A program made the translations under genes and the position numbers. A stretch of 64,000 nt of DNA from Tetrastigma voinierianum (taxonomy: Eukaryota; Streptophyta; Magnoliopsida; Vitales; Vitaceae), in assembly GCA_016808115.1 (NCBI GenBank), contig JAEQBH010004104.1, positions 806,001-870,000 of the forward strand, read 5' to 3'. Of this stretch, positions 22,110 through 32,529 are shown in pieces. A model generated the notes under the pieces. That model did no database searches. It was not told where the DNA came from and saw only the letters and a program-made list of their open reading frames with translations. The first letter of the stretch is position 1; each line of letters begins with the position of its first letter.

Positions 22110-24430
22110 TCTATCGACAAACGGAAGTTCAACTAGTCCTCAAGTGTAAGTATCCCTAAATGCAAATAGGTTCCAAATCTTTTACAATATGGAATGACAT
22201 ATCCTCGTGCACCAATGTTGAACATATAATACAACCGCTATCGAAAATTGAATTATTTGTCAGGTCGTTAGAATACACCGATGTTTAATCAATCTATCGC
22301 GCAGTAAAATTGGTACCTGGTAATTGACTATGGTTGTGGGTCAGTAGCCATTCAGCACTAGAGATATGGAGATACAGATGATGCTTGCGCTTTGCGTAAA
22401 TAGTTGCACTGAATCCGATAAGATGTTTGGTGATGAACGGATGATGACTTACATATGTTCTGCCGATGGACATGTATCAACATTCCGCACTACAACCGCT
22501 CTGAGAACGAAAGAGGGATATTTCATGTCACATACTGAATTGTGATGCATCAATAGTCATGTATTTATGATGAGGACCGTGATGACAGCCCCTATTCAAG
22601 ACACCTACCACCAACACCTTGTTTTCAACATGTCAAAACATAGATGTTGCTATTTCAAGTGGTCGACCACAAAAGAGAAACCGCTATAGCGAGGTGAATT
22701 TGTGCTGGGCGTTTAATTTAAATCCGAATCTGCAAGAGGTCAAGAAAGATTTACTCAATTAGAGCAACATCGAGTCGTCAGAAGCTCGCCTCCCTCAAAA
22801 AAAAATCGCTCGCCTTAAGATGTAAGAAGGCCACATAGAATGTCACCGCCAACGAAAGTCGCTAAGTGGCTACGGTTGTTAAAGATACTAGCTTATTTGG
22901 CGATCAACAATATATAAAGGGTCGCGATACATGTGTAAATCCAGCCAACTCGAGACCATCATCAACTGACTCAAAGTCGGTTGTCGCCACATACATGCAC
23001 AATTAAGGCACAATTTATGTTATCCCCACCGCTTATTCAAGCAATCGCCAGGAGAAATGGGATATGAAATTTCCATATAAAAAGCCTCTCGATGGGGAAG
23101 CATAAGGCATTGTACACTTATTTGGTGATTTTTCCACATATACAGACTTGACGCTTCATATCGCGCCGCGAATGTTTCATCCCGGATGTGTTGTCATTTG
23201 AAACCACTCTCATGTGCCGTCATGGCGATTCCGCATCGCGTGTTCCGGGGCGTTCAAGCCATCTATTGAAGGGTTCGCAAATTGTCGTCCGCATTGCTAC
23301 TGATGGTACACATTCAGACGGGCATAAGGGACATTGTTGATTGCTACATGACAAATAATCATTGCTCCCATCGGGCATTCGCTATTACTAAGGCGAATAT
23401 CGATAATGGGGGATGGTTCTCGCATGTATCGTAAATGTATAACTCAAATCTGGTTCGTGATTTCAGGTTATATCCTATGTGACATCCGTATTATGGGAGC
23501 TATGAGCGATCTCATCTTCGTTGACGCACCATATGCTCATCACAGATCTCGTATACATCTCGGCAGAAGCAATTTTACGACCCGCTTCAAAGATAAACCT
23601 GGCTACACTTCAGAGTGCAACAGAGACACATGCATAACACCACTTTAAGATGAATGTGCATATGGCTACAATCGGGAGAATTAATCCTGCTAATTACAAT
23701 GGTTGCAGGCGATCCCTCTTTCCGCATGGCACTTTCACATGATGGAGGTCGAAGATATTGGATAATGACAACCAATATGTCGAGGTATTTAACAAGAAAT
23801 GAAGCAATTCAGCCTTACCAATCATCGTATTAGTTCGCTTGACATTTTCTCGCCTTATCAAGCATTTGCCAGGAACAAGGTGTCGCTTAGATCAGTATCC
23901 GATGAGCAACTCACTCCATATGTTGATGCTCGATTCAAGGTCGTGTGGTTAAGGCTTCAATACGGAAACTGCTCTTTACGATCACTTACGCAGGCGTATT
24001 TCAAGTAAAGTCCGTGAGTGGTCGTATTCATCACTTGAACTTAAATGACAAGAAAGTCGTACATGTGGTAAAGACACTGATATATGATTTCCATGTGCCA
24101 TCATAGCAGTACGTCAAAGACGATGTGTTGATTTTCTATCATTTTGCTCAAGGCACACTACCAGCCTTATTATGACACTGGGCAAGCTTGTTTTATCCCA
24201 TATCACGAAGATGCATGGCCTTCTTAGATGGTCCAACGATCATAGCTCCTGGGTCAATGAAACGACAAGTAAGTGGTCGTCCTAAATCGACCCGTTTGCA
24301 TAATGAAACGGACGCGTTGTGGAGGGAAACCAAGATAAAATGGGGGTCAGGCAACAACATGGTCACAATCTACGGTCTTGTAAGAGTAGAAATCAAGTTT
24401 AGTAATAGATGTGAAGCAAAGCGTAATTAG
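22110..24430 (+). pseudogene. MURA-type transposase, heavily decayed
   Basis: Mutator transposases cut and reinsert the element through a DDE catalytic domain. Recognisable pieces in order: N-terminal LVLKCKYP and MQIGSKSF (about 22137-22187); a GVQAIY / CRP-like segment of the catalytic domain (about 23250-23300); AYAHH and NFTTRFKDKPG (about 23530-23600), matching the YHR...NFNTRFKDK region of the family; VEVFNKEMKQFSLT (about 23780-23818); TPYVDARFKV (about 23914-23943); and a C-terminal DGPTIIAPGSMKRQVSGRPK followed by STRLHNETD (about 24228-24315). Stops and frameshifts separate nearly every piece. The SWIM zinc-finger cysteines are not clearly preserved. Confidence 0.75.
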
Positions 24431-24653
24431 TTGTTTATTTCGAATGAGGCTTGTGTGTTATTTGTATTGTTCGTATAAGACTTATGTACTAAATTTTATA
24501 TTTCTCTTGTAAGCGAGGCCCCGAATATTTTGTAGTTGTCTTGTATCAGACTTATTCTATTGAATGACACAATCTTAGTATGCGTGTTTGTGTAGCTTTA
24601 ATTAATATTGATAGCGTGTTGTGATTACTGCAGATCTGTTATATATTATAGAC

Positions 24654-27435
24654 ATGGCGTTCAGGGGGATTCATGATGCGGATCCGTCGGATACATCTGT
24701 CTTGCTACTGCAAGACAGACACCGATCACACTTAGTAGATACAGAGCAGGTACGTAATTTGTTAATTAGCAATTACTATTAGTAGTTGTAACATGTAATT
24801 TATACATAATCACTTTTAAATTTGGATGTTTCATTGCCACGGCCCCGAGATCCTCGCCTCGACGGCCCGGATGAGAGCTTTCATGTCTATGGAGGATGGA
24901 TGTTGGATCGAGCAGCCATACGTGATTAGAGTGCCGAGATTTTCACGGTATATACCGTTTGGGCCACATCGCGATCAATTGGCCACTTATCACCTCACTC
25001 GTCGAGAGATGGCAACCCGAGACACACACGTTCCATGTGCTAGTAGGGGAGATGACGATTACCTTACAGGACGTCGCCATCCTCCTTGGCCTTCGTATCC
25101 ATGGCCCAGCAGTCACTGGCACATGTGTGTTCGATGTGGCGGCGTTGTGCGCGGAGTTGCTCGGCGTCATCCCCTCTTGCCGTGCTATCGGAGAGCCGCT
25201 ATCTCCTTACTGTTGGTTATGTTTGCGATTATCCACCACGCCACGATGCGAGATGATGTCACATTAGAGCATTATGCGCGTGGGTTCATCTTAGCGCTTA
25301 TTGGATCCTTCTTGTTGCGGACAAGAAAGAATTGGCGATAGTTCCCATGTGCACATCTCGCTCACTGCGGGTTGACTTCTTTGCGACATATAGTTGGGGT
25401 GGTGCAGTACTAGCACATACATACCGCGAGTTATGCCGAGCCAGCTTGGATCGTAGCCGTGGTATTAGCGGTTGTATTACACTCATACAGGTATGTAATA
25501 ACTTGGAATGTGTGTTGTTGTGTATGGATGAATTGGGATGCTTATGCCACTATTACTCATAATTCGACCTATTGAGGTCATTGAGACTTGTTGGTCGGTA
25601 TTTTTGTACATGTTGTATTTTGGGTAGACCTCCTCGTACAAAGGAGACTCTGCCCGATTTTCGTTAAATTATGGGTCCCGGAAAGGGAAACGATTTATAA
25701 TTTTTTTCCTTACGCAATATAAAAACTTCATTATTTTTACCCACTTTCTCATTATTTTGTATTCAGCTATGGTCATGGGAGGAAATTGCTTACGTCGGGC
25801 GACCCGATTATGGGCGACCACACGCTGATCTAGCACCACCACCCGCTCATGCCTTGCATGATGCCGATGTCGATGTTGGTAATGGTGACCTGAGTGCATC
25901 CCGATGGATACCCGGCACATCCTCGGTGGGCGGAGGTCGAGCCCCAGCTCTTCCACTCGGGTGTAGGTGGGTACGCTGACAGATTGCATAACCCATCGGA
26001 GTCAATGCTCCTCTATCTGAGATCAGCTGTTCTTACGGACTCGATCATGTAATGTTTTTATGTAAAACTTTATGGTTACATATTAATTATATTCATATTC
26101 TGTAAAATTTATTGACATTAAGTGTTCACATGTAGGTCTCATAGCGGCCATACGTGGGAGGATGCCAGCCCGGCTCCGTATATGCGCCCAGGCGTCGGGA
26201 TGCGGCGGACGATGTCAAGCTCATATGTTTGAGATTGTTGAGTGGCATCGATCGAGAGAGGAGTCTGCGGCCGGTTTGGGATCTGACGGGGAGATACCTC
26301 GGCTTGCTCTTCACAGTACTTGATTTGCATCACGATGGATACCGCGTGGGCGACCCTGATCGCGATTGAATGACGTATCATGTGCACCATACGCGCATTA
26401 TGGGAGGCGGCGGCTAGGATCATCACTTCACCCCTATCTTTGGGTTTGATGGACTTTCATGATTCACATGCGGTGGTATCGTCGTATTACCGCGGCGTTT
26501 TATGACACCACACGGCGCATAAGGATGGCGTGAGGTTCCATTACTACGTAGGTAGTATGGATCTTTAGTAAGTTAGAATCATGTGTTTCTAAAATATTTT
26601 ACCTAATTTTAATTAATAGATTATGTAATTATAATTCTTTCTTTGGTTCACTGGATCGTAGCCATAGGCGACCTTAATACCATTCGCTCGGATTCGATAC
26701 ACAGTGCTATCACGACATACATCATATTACCGTCGATTACGAATCGGTGAACCATCGCATCGCCAGGGTACACTCGGGAGGCTTGACATCACATGAGCCA
26801 TTTTTTAGACCTCCGATGTCGTCCACACCATCACGTATCTGGCCCGGATTCGGTGGAGGAGAGGAAGAGGGAGGGGTTGATCGTAGGGTCGTGCTCGGAT
26901 GGTGGGTCGGGTCGTGGTCACAGGCGATTGAGAGGCGGTCTGAGTGCGCTGGAGTCGTATGCACCTTCGATACCCTCCTATCTTACCACTCACCAGGAGT
27001 CATTTATACCAACTTTACACATCACCTTCCATACCCACTCACATTGACACATCACCTTCCCCTACCGCGCATTACACATCACCTTCCATACTCGCTGACT
27101 TACGTGCGACATATCCGGTGTCAGCCAGGCCCGGCCTCCATGGCATTAGATATCCCATTGTCGTCACCGCCATTTTACCATCTCATACATTGCATCCACC
27201 GGATGATACATCGTTGACCTTTACTGAGTGGGGTAGACTTCCGGGTAAGCGACTTTCGTACTCGCGTGTACATGACTTCTCCGTCATGAATACCTCGGCT
27301 CCATCGGCTCCTCGGCTCCATTAGCTCACTCGGCTAAAGTCTCGGGCTCCACGGGACCACGGTAATTCGGCGAGCATTTATTTTAGGCGCCGTCCTAAGA
27401 GAAATATAAAGGCGTCATCTTGTGGGACACATTGA
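24654..27435 (+). pseudogene. plant mobile domain (PMD) protein gene, transposon type
   Basis: Exon 1 (24654-24749) is intact: ATG, MAFRGIHDADPSD..., ending in VDTEQ at a GTACG donor. Exon 2 follows after about 75 bp, but its expected acceptor reads TTTGG rather than an AG. The PMD core appears across frames: LVERWQPETHTFH, GEMTITLQDVAILLGLRI and HGPAVTG (24980-25125), then EHYARGFILALIGSFL (about 25267-25314) and YSWGGAVLAHTYRELCRAS (25389-25445). A donor ATACAG|GTATG is at 25490-25494. Later pieces include LWSWEEIAYVGRPDYG (25767-25815), FEIVEWH (about 26226-26250) and WYRRIT (26474-26491). The C-terminal SSCGTH and stop at 27433-27435 match the usual PMD tail. At least five frameshifts or stops. 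Known PMD proteins are nuclear and act in silencing and genome stability; for this transposon copy the role is unknown. Confidence 0.8.
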
Positions 27436-28499
27436 TACATATTATTTTTATATATGAAAATTTGTATAAAATGTTTTAATATATTTAAATGTTTTCGTAT
27501 ATGCATGATTTGGTACATACATGTCTTTTGCATGTCTTTAGGTCCATACATGTCTAATACTTCCTCGATTTTTATCGTAGTTCAAATAATACCTTTCGAT
27601 ATTATTTTCTAAAGATAATCATTTTTATAATACACATGTAAATACATAAAATAATAAATTATATTTTTATTTAAAATGGATTATTTTCAATAAAATACAT
27701 AATGAAGTTAATTTTATAAACCTTGAGAAAAGTTTTTAAAAGCATTTTTTGATGAGTAAAAGCATGGACAAGAAAGTTTTTAAAAACATTACAAATTAAT
27801 ATTGAATTAATATGATCAATTTAATCAATCCAAACTGCGAAAAATGAGGTCTGATTAGAACTTTAATTTAGAAATTTGAATTAGAGTTTAACGGGTTGAT
27901 TATTTTTTCATGTAAATTATTTGGGCCAGCTATTTTCTCCAATTAAGTCTTAGTTTCAGGTTACCTTCATTGTCTTCAACATGTTTTTATAGTTAAATTA
28001 AATTGGTTGAGTCAACTATAATACCATATTCTTATAGGAACTCGAGTTTGAGCATTCCAGCACACTTACTCATCCTTGACCTTTTTATAAAGGTTTTAAA
28101 AATTTATTCTTTAAAATAGATTCCAAAGAAATATGTTAAACAATTTTAAATTAGGCTTTTTAATACCTTTTTATTCAAATAACCCTGAAAACATTTCAAA
28201 ATTCCACAGTTTTTTTTCATAAAACATCAAAATTAGTTTTTTAAAATTATTTTAAAAGACTATTTATGAGCTTTATTTTTTAAATTAGTTACCAAAATTT
28301 GTCTCATATAATAATTTTAGAAGATAGTTTTAAAAGTCATTTTCAGAAATGTCTGATGGCTCCAATGACACTCTTAAATTTAGTTCTCAGGTGGTTGTAA
28401 AGTATTTAAATAGATAAAGTTATTGAAAAGGAAGGATGATAAGAGTCAATGGCCGCGTTGCCATATTGGCTTTAGTAAAACTCATTCGGTGTTCCTAAT
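27436..28499. other. non-coding right part of the Mutator-like element
   Basis: Strongly AT-rich, many runs of A and T, no coding frame. Confidence 0.4.
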
Positions 28500-28683
28500 A
28501 GCGGCTTTAAAATTTTTTAATAGCAGGTGTTTCAAGCCTTAGGCACTTTGAATTACACCTCACAAGGCCGACAACTGGCAATGGGTGGCCGTCATTCATC
28601 CACACTAGTTTGATCATATTTTTCAAACCAGCATTAAAATTCGGATTTTTTATTTTAGAAGGACTATTCACGTCAAAAACTCC
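28500..28683 (-). repeat. right terminal inverted repeat of the Mutator-like element
   Basis: On the minus strand: aaaaaatccgaattttaatg, then actagtgtggatgaatg, then an inner ctgctattaaaaaattttaa and agccgct. This is the same order as 20286-20482, with perhaps a third of positions changed. Confidence 0.7.
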
Positions 28684-28852
28684 TTTCACTCGATATCAAC
28701 TTTCCCATTGACTCGTATATGAAATATGAGAACATGCACCTGTATGGTCTGTGACGTATTAAATAAAGATTGTCTCTCGGTGCTTCATGTACTTTAGACG
28801 ACTTTTGGGTTTGTAGATAAGCCGAACCAACATACCAAACTATGAATTCTAG

Positions 28853-28862
28853 CTCTCTCTCT

Positions 28863-28906
<44 letters not shown>
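28853..28906. repeat. compound (CT)n(TA)n microsatellite
   Basis: CT repeats with one TT interruption pass directly into TA repeats. Confidence 0.95.
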
Positions 28907-29033
28907 GTACTTATGTTGTTCACTTATCTGCATGAATCATTCTTTCATTCTTATATGGGAATAATACGTGGAACTTAGTTCAAGGGAGTAAGATTGCTTT
29001 AAAGTGCTTTTACAGCTAGGTAGTAATAGCTAA

Positions 29034-29228
29034 CGTCTGTTTGGTTTTTATTTTTTAAAATCATATTTTATTATAAAAAGTTAGGTGAAAAAAGAAAATA
29101 GGAAAAAAAAATTTTTTTTTTTTTTGAAAAATACAGAAAACACAAAATGATACATCAAAACTGTGTTCTTTATGTTTTTTAAAATTGTTTTTAAGAATAA
29201 TATTCAAAAACAAAAACCAAACAAACCC
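29034..29228. mobile_element. Tourist-like MITE
   Basis: 195 bp with imperfect terminal inverted repeats: left cgtctgtttggtttttatt, right end (reverse complement) gggtttgtttggtttttgt. It is flanked by TAA at 29031-29033 and 29229-29231, the 3-bp TWA target duplication of PIF/Harbinger elements. The interior is A/T-rich with no coding capacity. Confidence 0.7.
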
Positions 29229-29231
29229 TAA

Positions 29232-30614
29232 ATTCCCTAATTATTATTATTTTTGTACAAATTTCAGGTTTTAGGAGGACATGTCCTCGGTATTTCTTAG
29301 ATTCGTCCCTATTCACTACCAATTCTGTATGCATCACGGTGTCTAATTAATTAGCCTATAATATAATTTGTATGTATGTATGTGTGTTGTATATGTACGT
29401 ATAGATGTTTCTTTTTTTGAAATGAAAGTATAGGTGTTTCTTTGTTTCCAGGAAAATGCAGAAGCGAAAAATGAATCCAATTACATCACTCTTAAGATGT
29501 CATAGGGGAGACATAATTTAAACTTATCCATGCATTACAGCTAGCGGTTGACCTCTGAAGCATTCTCTACTAATAAAACTAAATACTGATATTTTAAAAA
29601 TCGTGCGTGTTATAAGGAAGCCTTTCAATTTTAAAATGAAAAGACTAGGTAGATATTGAAGAGTATTTTTTGCAGTTGGGCCATTAGCTGTTGGATTTAT
29701 TGGGATAGGATCAATTGATCATCCTCTTCGAAAATATTCAAAAGAACAAACTGATTGAAGCGTTATTCTCATGTTCCCTAAAGAAGTTCTTGAACTCTCT
29801 CTAGTGGCATTTCTTGAGGGAGTCTGGTTATAAATTTTTAAAAATTGTTTTAATTTATTATAAAAAAATAAAGGGAAGTTCGAATTTTTTTTCTTAAAAA
29901 CACAAATAACACATAAAATATTAAATTTTAAAAAATAAATAAATAATTCAAAGAATACTTAGAATATGTTTTTAAAAGTCATTCTCAAAACAAATTTAAA
30001 AAATAGGAACCAAATTAACAAGCCCGAGGGCAACCTTTAAAATAATCCAACAAGTCAACTCACCCTTTCGATAAAAGCAGTGGCTGCCATGGGGGTTGGT
30101 GGCATCTGATGTGCCGTGCTGGGTCCGGAGTCCAAACACAGTGTATATATATATATATATATAATGTATGGGGTTCTCTTCTCCCAATCTCCCTTGGGTG
30201 AGTTGGTTTGTCCTTTGTTACTCATTCGTTGCATGGTCTTGATCCACCTGATCAGCCATTCAATATTATTCTATGCCCTTCTTCATTGCTCATATTATTA
30301 TTTTATGTCATTTGCAACTTCTCCTTAGACACCGTCTTTTCTTCTCTATTTTAAATTTCTTTTGTTTGCTTACCACTTTACCCTATCTAATTATTGATAT
30401 TAATATATGATCTATTAAACACCGATTGGGTGGGAAAGTTATACATTTCTAGTTAGTTCCAATTTGTTGATAGATTCTATGTAAGGACGATAGGAAACAA
30501 CAGATTGTGGGCAATCCCCTTATTTTCTATAAAAATTCCCTCCAAATTCGCGTCTTGACGACTTGGGTGGTGAATCTGGTGATCCTTGGCTTTTACAGGC
30601 CACTTATAATAAAT
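29232..30614. other. no recognisable gene; AT-rich
   Basis: No coding frame. A (TA)n run lies at about 30141-30163. Several A/T-rich segments with oligo-A and oligo-T. Confidence 0.4.
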
Positions 30615-30745
30615 TGTAATTTTAGGATATAACATTATCTAAATTTTGAATTGGTTTATTTATTTATTTAATTACTCTTTTATCCTTGTAATTGCCTATA
30701 TAAGTAAACATCATTCTTTAATTGAAGTTAAGCAAATTCCTTAAA
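30615..30745 (+). repeat. 5' LTR of the copia element
   Basis: tgtaattttaggatataac ... aagcaaattccttaaa. It shares ataacattatctaaattttg with 35783-35803 and ttaattactctttta, ccttgtaatt and agttaagcaaattcc with 51174-51246. Confidence 0.75.
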
Positions 30746-30763
30746 TGGTAGTAGAGTCTAAGG
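30746..30763 (+). promoter_or_regulatory. primer binding site (decayed)
   Basis: tggtagtagagtctaagg resembles the initiator-tRNA-Met site tggtatcagagc plus following bases, directly after the LTR. Confidence 0.65.
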
Positions 30764-31029
30764 TTTGAACCAAAATTCTTCCTCTCTTTTCTTCTTCTAG
30801 CATATTAGGTCTTCCTTCTCACTTAGCTTGTCGCTACTCCTTATTAATTTATTGTAGAATGAAACCTAACCATCAACCTTGTCGAAAACTCCATTTGCGA
30901 GCTTATCGCCGCAGCTACCATCCAATTCCGCCACCTCACCTCATGTCTCGCGACTGTTTCTGAGCTGACATCTATAGGAGGATCTTGTGGGCACGGAGAG
31001 CCCCTCGAGCCCGTATACAAAGGAGGGAA

Positions 31030-31543
31030 TGTTAAAACTGACTATGAAAACTAACTTTAATAGAAGTTATGTGGAAGGTTCCAGAAGACCCTGGAGAAAT
31101 CTACACAATTGTAGAAGATGCTGGAAGTGTCCATGTTTGAAGGTGTGGAAGGTATGAAAGGATATGGAAGCCATGGAATGAGTAGTCTAAAATCTTCATG
31201 GTAGTCTTGTAAATACATGTACATGGTAGAACATTCTAAATTCTCTGAGTTAATGGGGAACGCCGTGAGTTCTACAGCACTTAGTGATGTGTATATATAA
31301 GGAGGTGGTGGCCTCATTGCCAACTCAACTCAACCAACTTGAGAACCAAGTTGAGCTTCTCTTAAGCATTATAAGTGTTAACCTCGATAGAGAGTTTACG
31401 GCTAGCAGTGTTATAGCAGGTTCTATTCGCTTCCAGGGCGTGGAGGCCAGAACGCTGTAAGCAGACGGGAGGCGACTTAGCAACATCAGGGCGGGTTGTC
31501 TAAGTGTCGTGGGGAGCTTAGCAAGGAGACTAAGTCCGTGACA
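31030..31543 (+). mobile_element. LTR-like segment inserted between primer site and gag
   Basis: A purine-rich aaaggaggga precedes TGTTAAAACTGAC. A tatatataaggagg TATA-like string lies at 31292 and the segment can be read to end at TCCGTGACA (31543), a TG...CA layout. It lies between the copia primer site and the first gag similarity, where no such sequence is expected. The 5-bp flanks (GGGAA, TTAAG) do not match, so this may be the truncated 3' end of a different copia element. Confidence 0.4.
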
Positions 31544-31589
31544 TTAAGCTCTCCCTTTCTACCTCTATCGATCACTTGTAGTCCTTAAT

Positions 31590-32400
31590 TTCCATTAATG
31601 TCACTGCTCAAGCTCTTCTCAAACCCAATTTCACAAACCACTCTATTTGGCATGCCCAATTTAATTCTCTATTAATTGGGTATGACCTGCTGAACTGGTG
31701 ATGATCTGGCTACGATGTCCACACACGCCACGATTGTTAATTCGATTAAGATGTTGCTTCGCGATCATGCGCTGTATTTATGGATTCGTCAGGATCAACT
31801 ACTATTGAATGCAATAATTGGCTCTATCTCTTCCAATTTGGTTATTTTATTGCTTCATATACTTCTTCTCGTGCTGCTTGGAGCACAACCAGGAAAAGTA
31901 TATATCACATACATGGCTGGTGTAGAATTTATGGTTATCTTCCTTGACTTAATCTGTGTCAGTGATTCTGACATATATGCAAGACATCAAAAACTGCATT
32001 GACTCAATTGTTCTTATGAATAAACCTATGGATTTTGTTGACTTATCAATCTGTATTCTCAATGGACTTGATCCCACATACTCCAAACTTTCTCATGCCT
32101 TGCAAGTTCGGGAAAATCTTCTTGATTTTGAGGAAATTTTTGAATTATGAGACACAGTTGAAACTCAAGAACCCATAGCCCGCTTTCCCAGTTTTACTGG
32201 CTACGGAACTTGTTGCCTCGACTAGGTCACAATAGCACAAATATTCTAATTCCAACAATTGGTCGAGCTCACATAATCGATCTAATAATTCAAATCGACC
32301 ACCATCTGCCTTGACCTTAGGCCTTCCTGCATACAATACAGCCACCACTTTACCGTGGTCCCAGCCCTCACGCCCCTTGTAGCGGAGTGCCTTCTCGAGG
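31590..32400 (+). pseudogene. gag: gag of the copia element
   Basis: Pieces in changing frames: IWHAQFNSLLIGYDLLNW (about 31645-31700), LWIRQDQLLLNAIIGSIS (31772-31830), then DIKNCIDSIVLMNKPMDF and LSICILNGLDPTYSKLSHAL with VRENLLDFEEIFE (about 31983-32147). This is the capsid-type copia gag (UBN2-like) region. No zinc knuckle is clearly readable. Several frameshifts. Confidence 0.75.
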
Positions 32401-32529
32401 CTATCTTGGCAAGTGCCAGATAGGCTACTCAGCCCGCCAGTGTTCTCTTATCCCGTCGATCATGTGGGCATCCTTGCCCCCGGCACCTCCCCGTCCGCCA
32501 CATATGCAACCACAGGTCAATACTACAAC

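Larger units (their letters stand above)
20286..28683 (+). mobile_element. Mutator-like element carrying transposase and plant mobile domain gene
   Basis: An 8.4-kb DNA transposon bounded by inverted repeats of about 190 bp (20286-20482 and 28500-28683). It carries two co-oriented decayed genes: a MURA-type transposase (about 22110-24430) and a plant mobile domain gene (24654-27435), 220 bp apart. PMD proteins are known both as host proteins (MAIN/MAIL1) and as passengers of Mutator and Ty3 elements. Both genes here are clearly broken. I could not find a convincing 9-bp target duplication. Confidence 0.75.
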
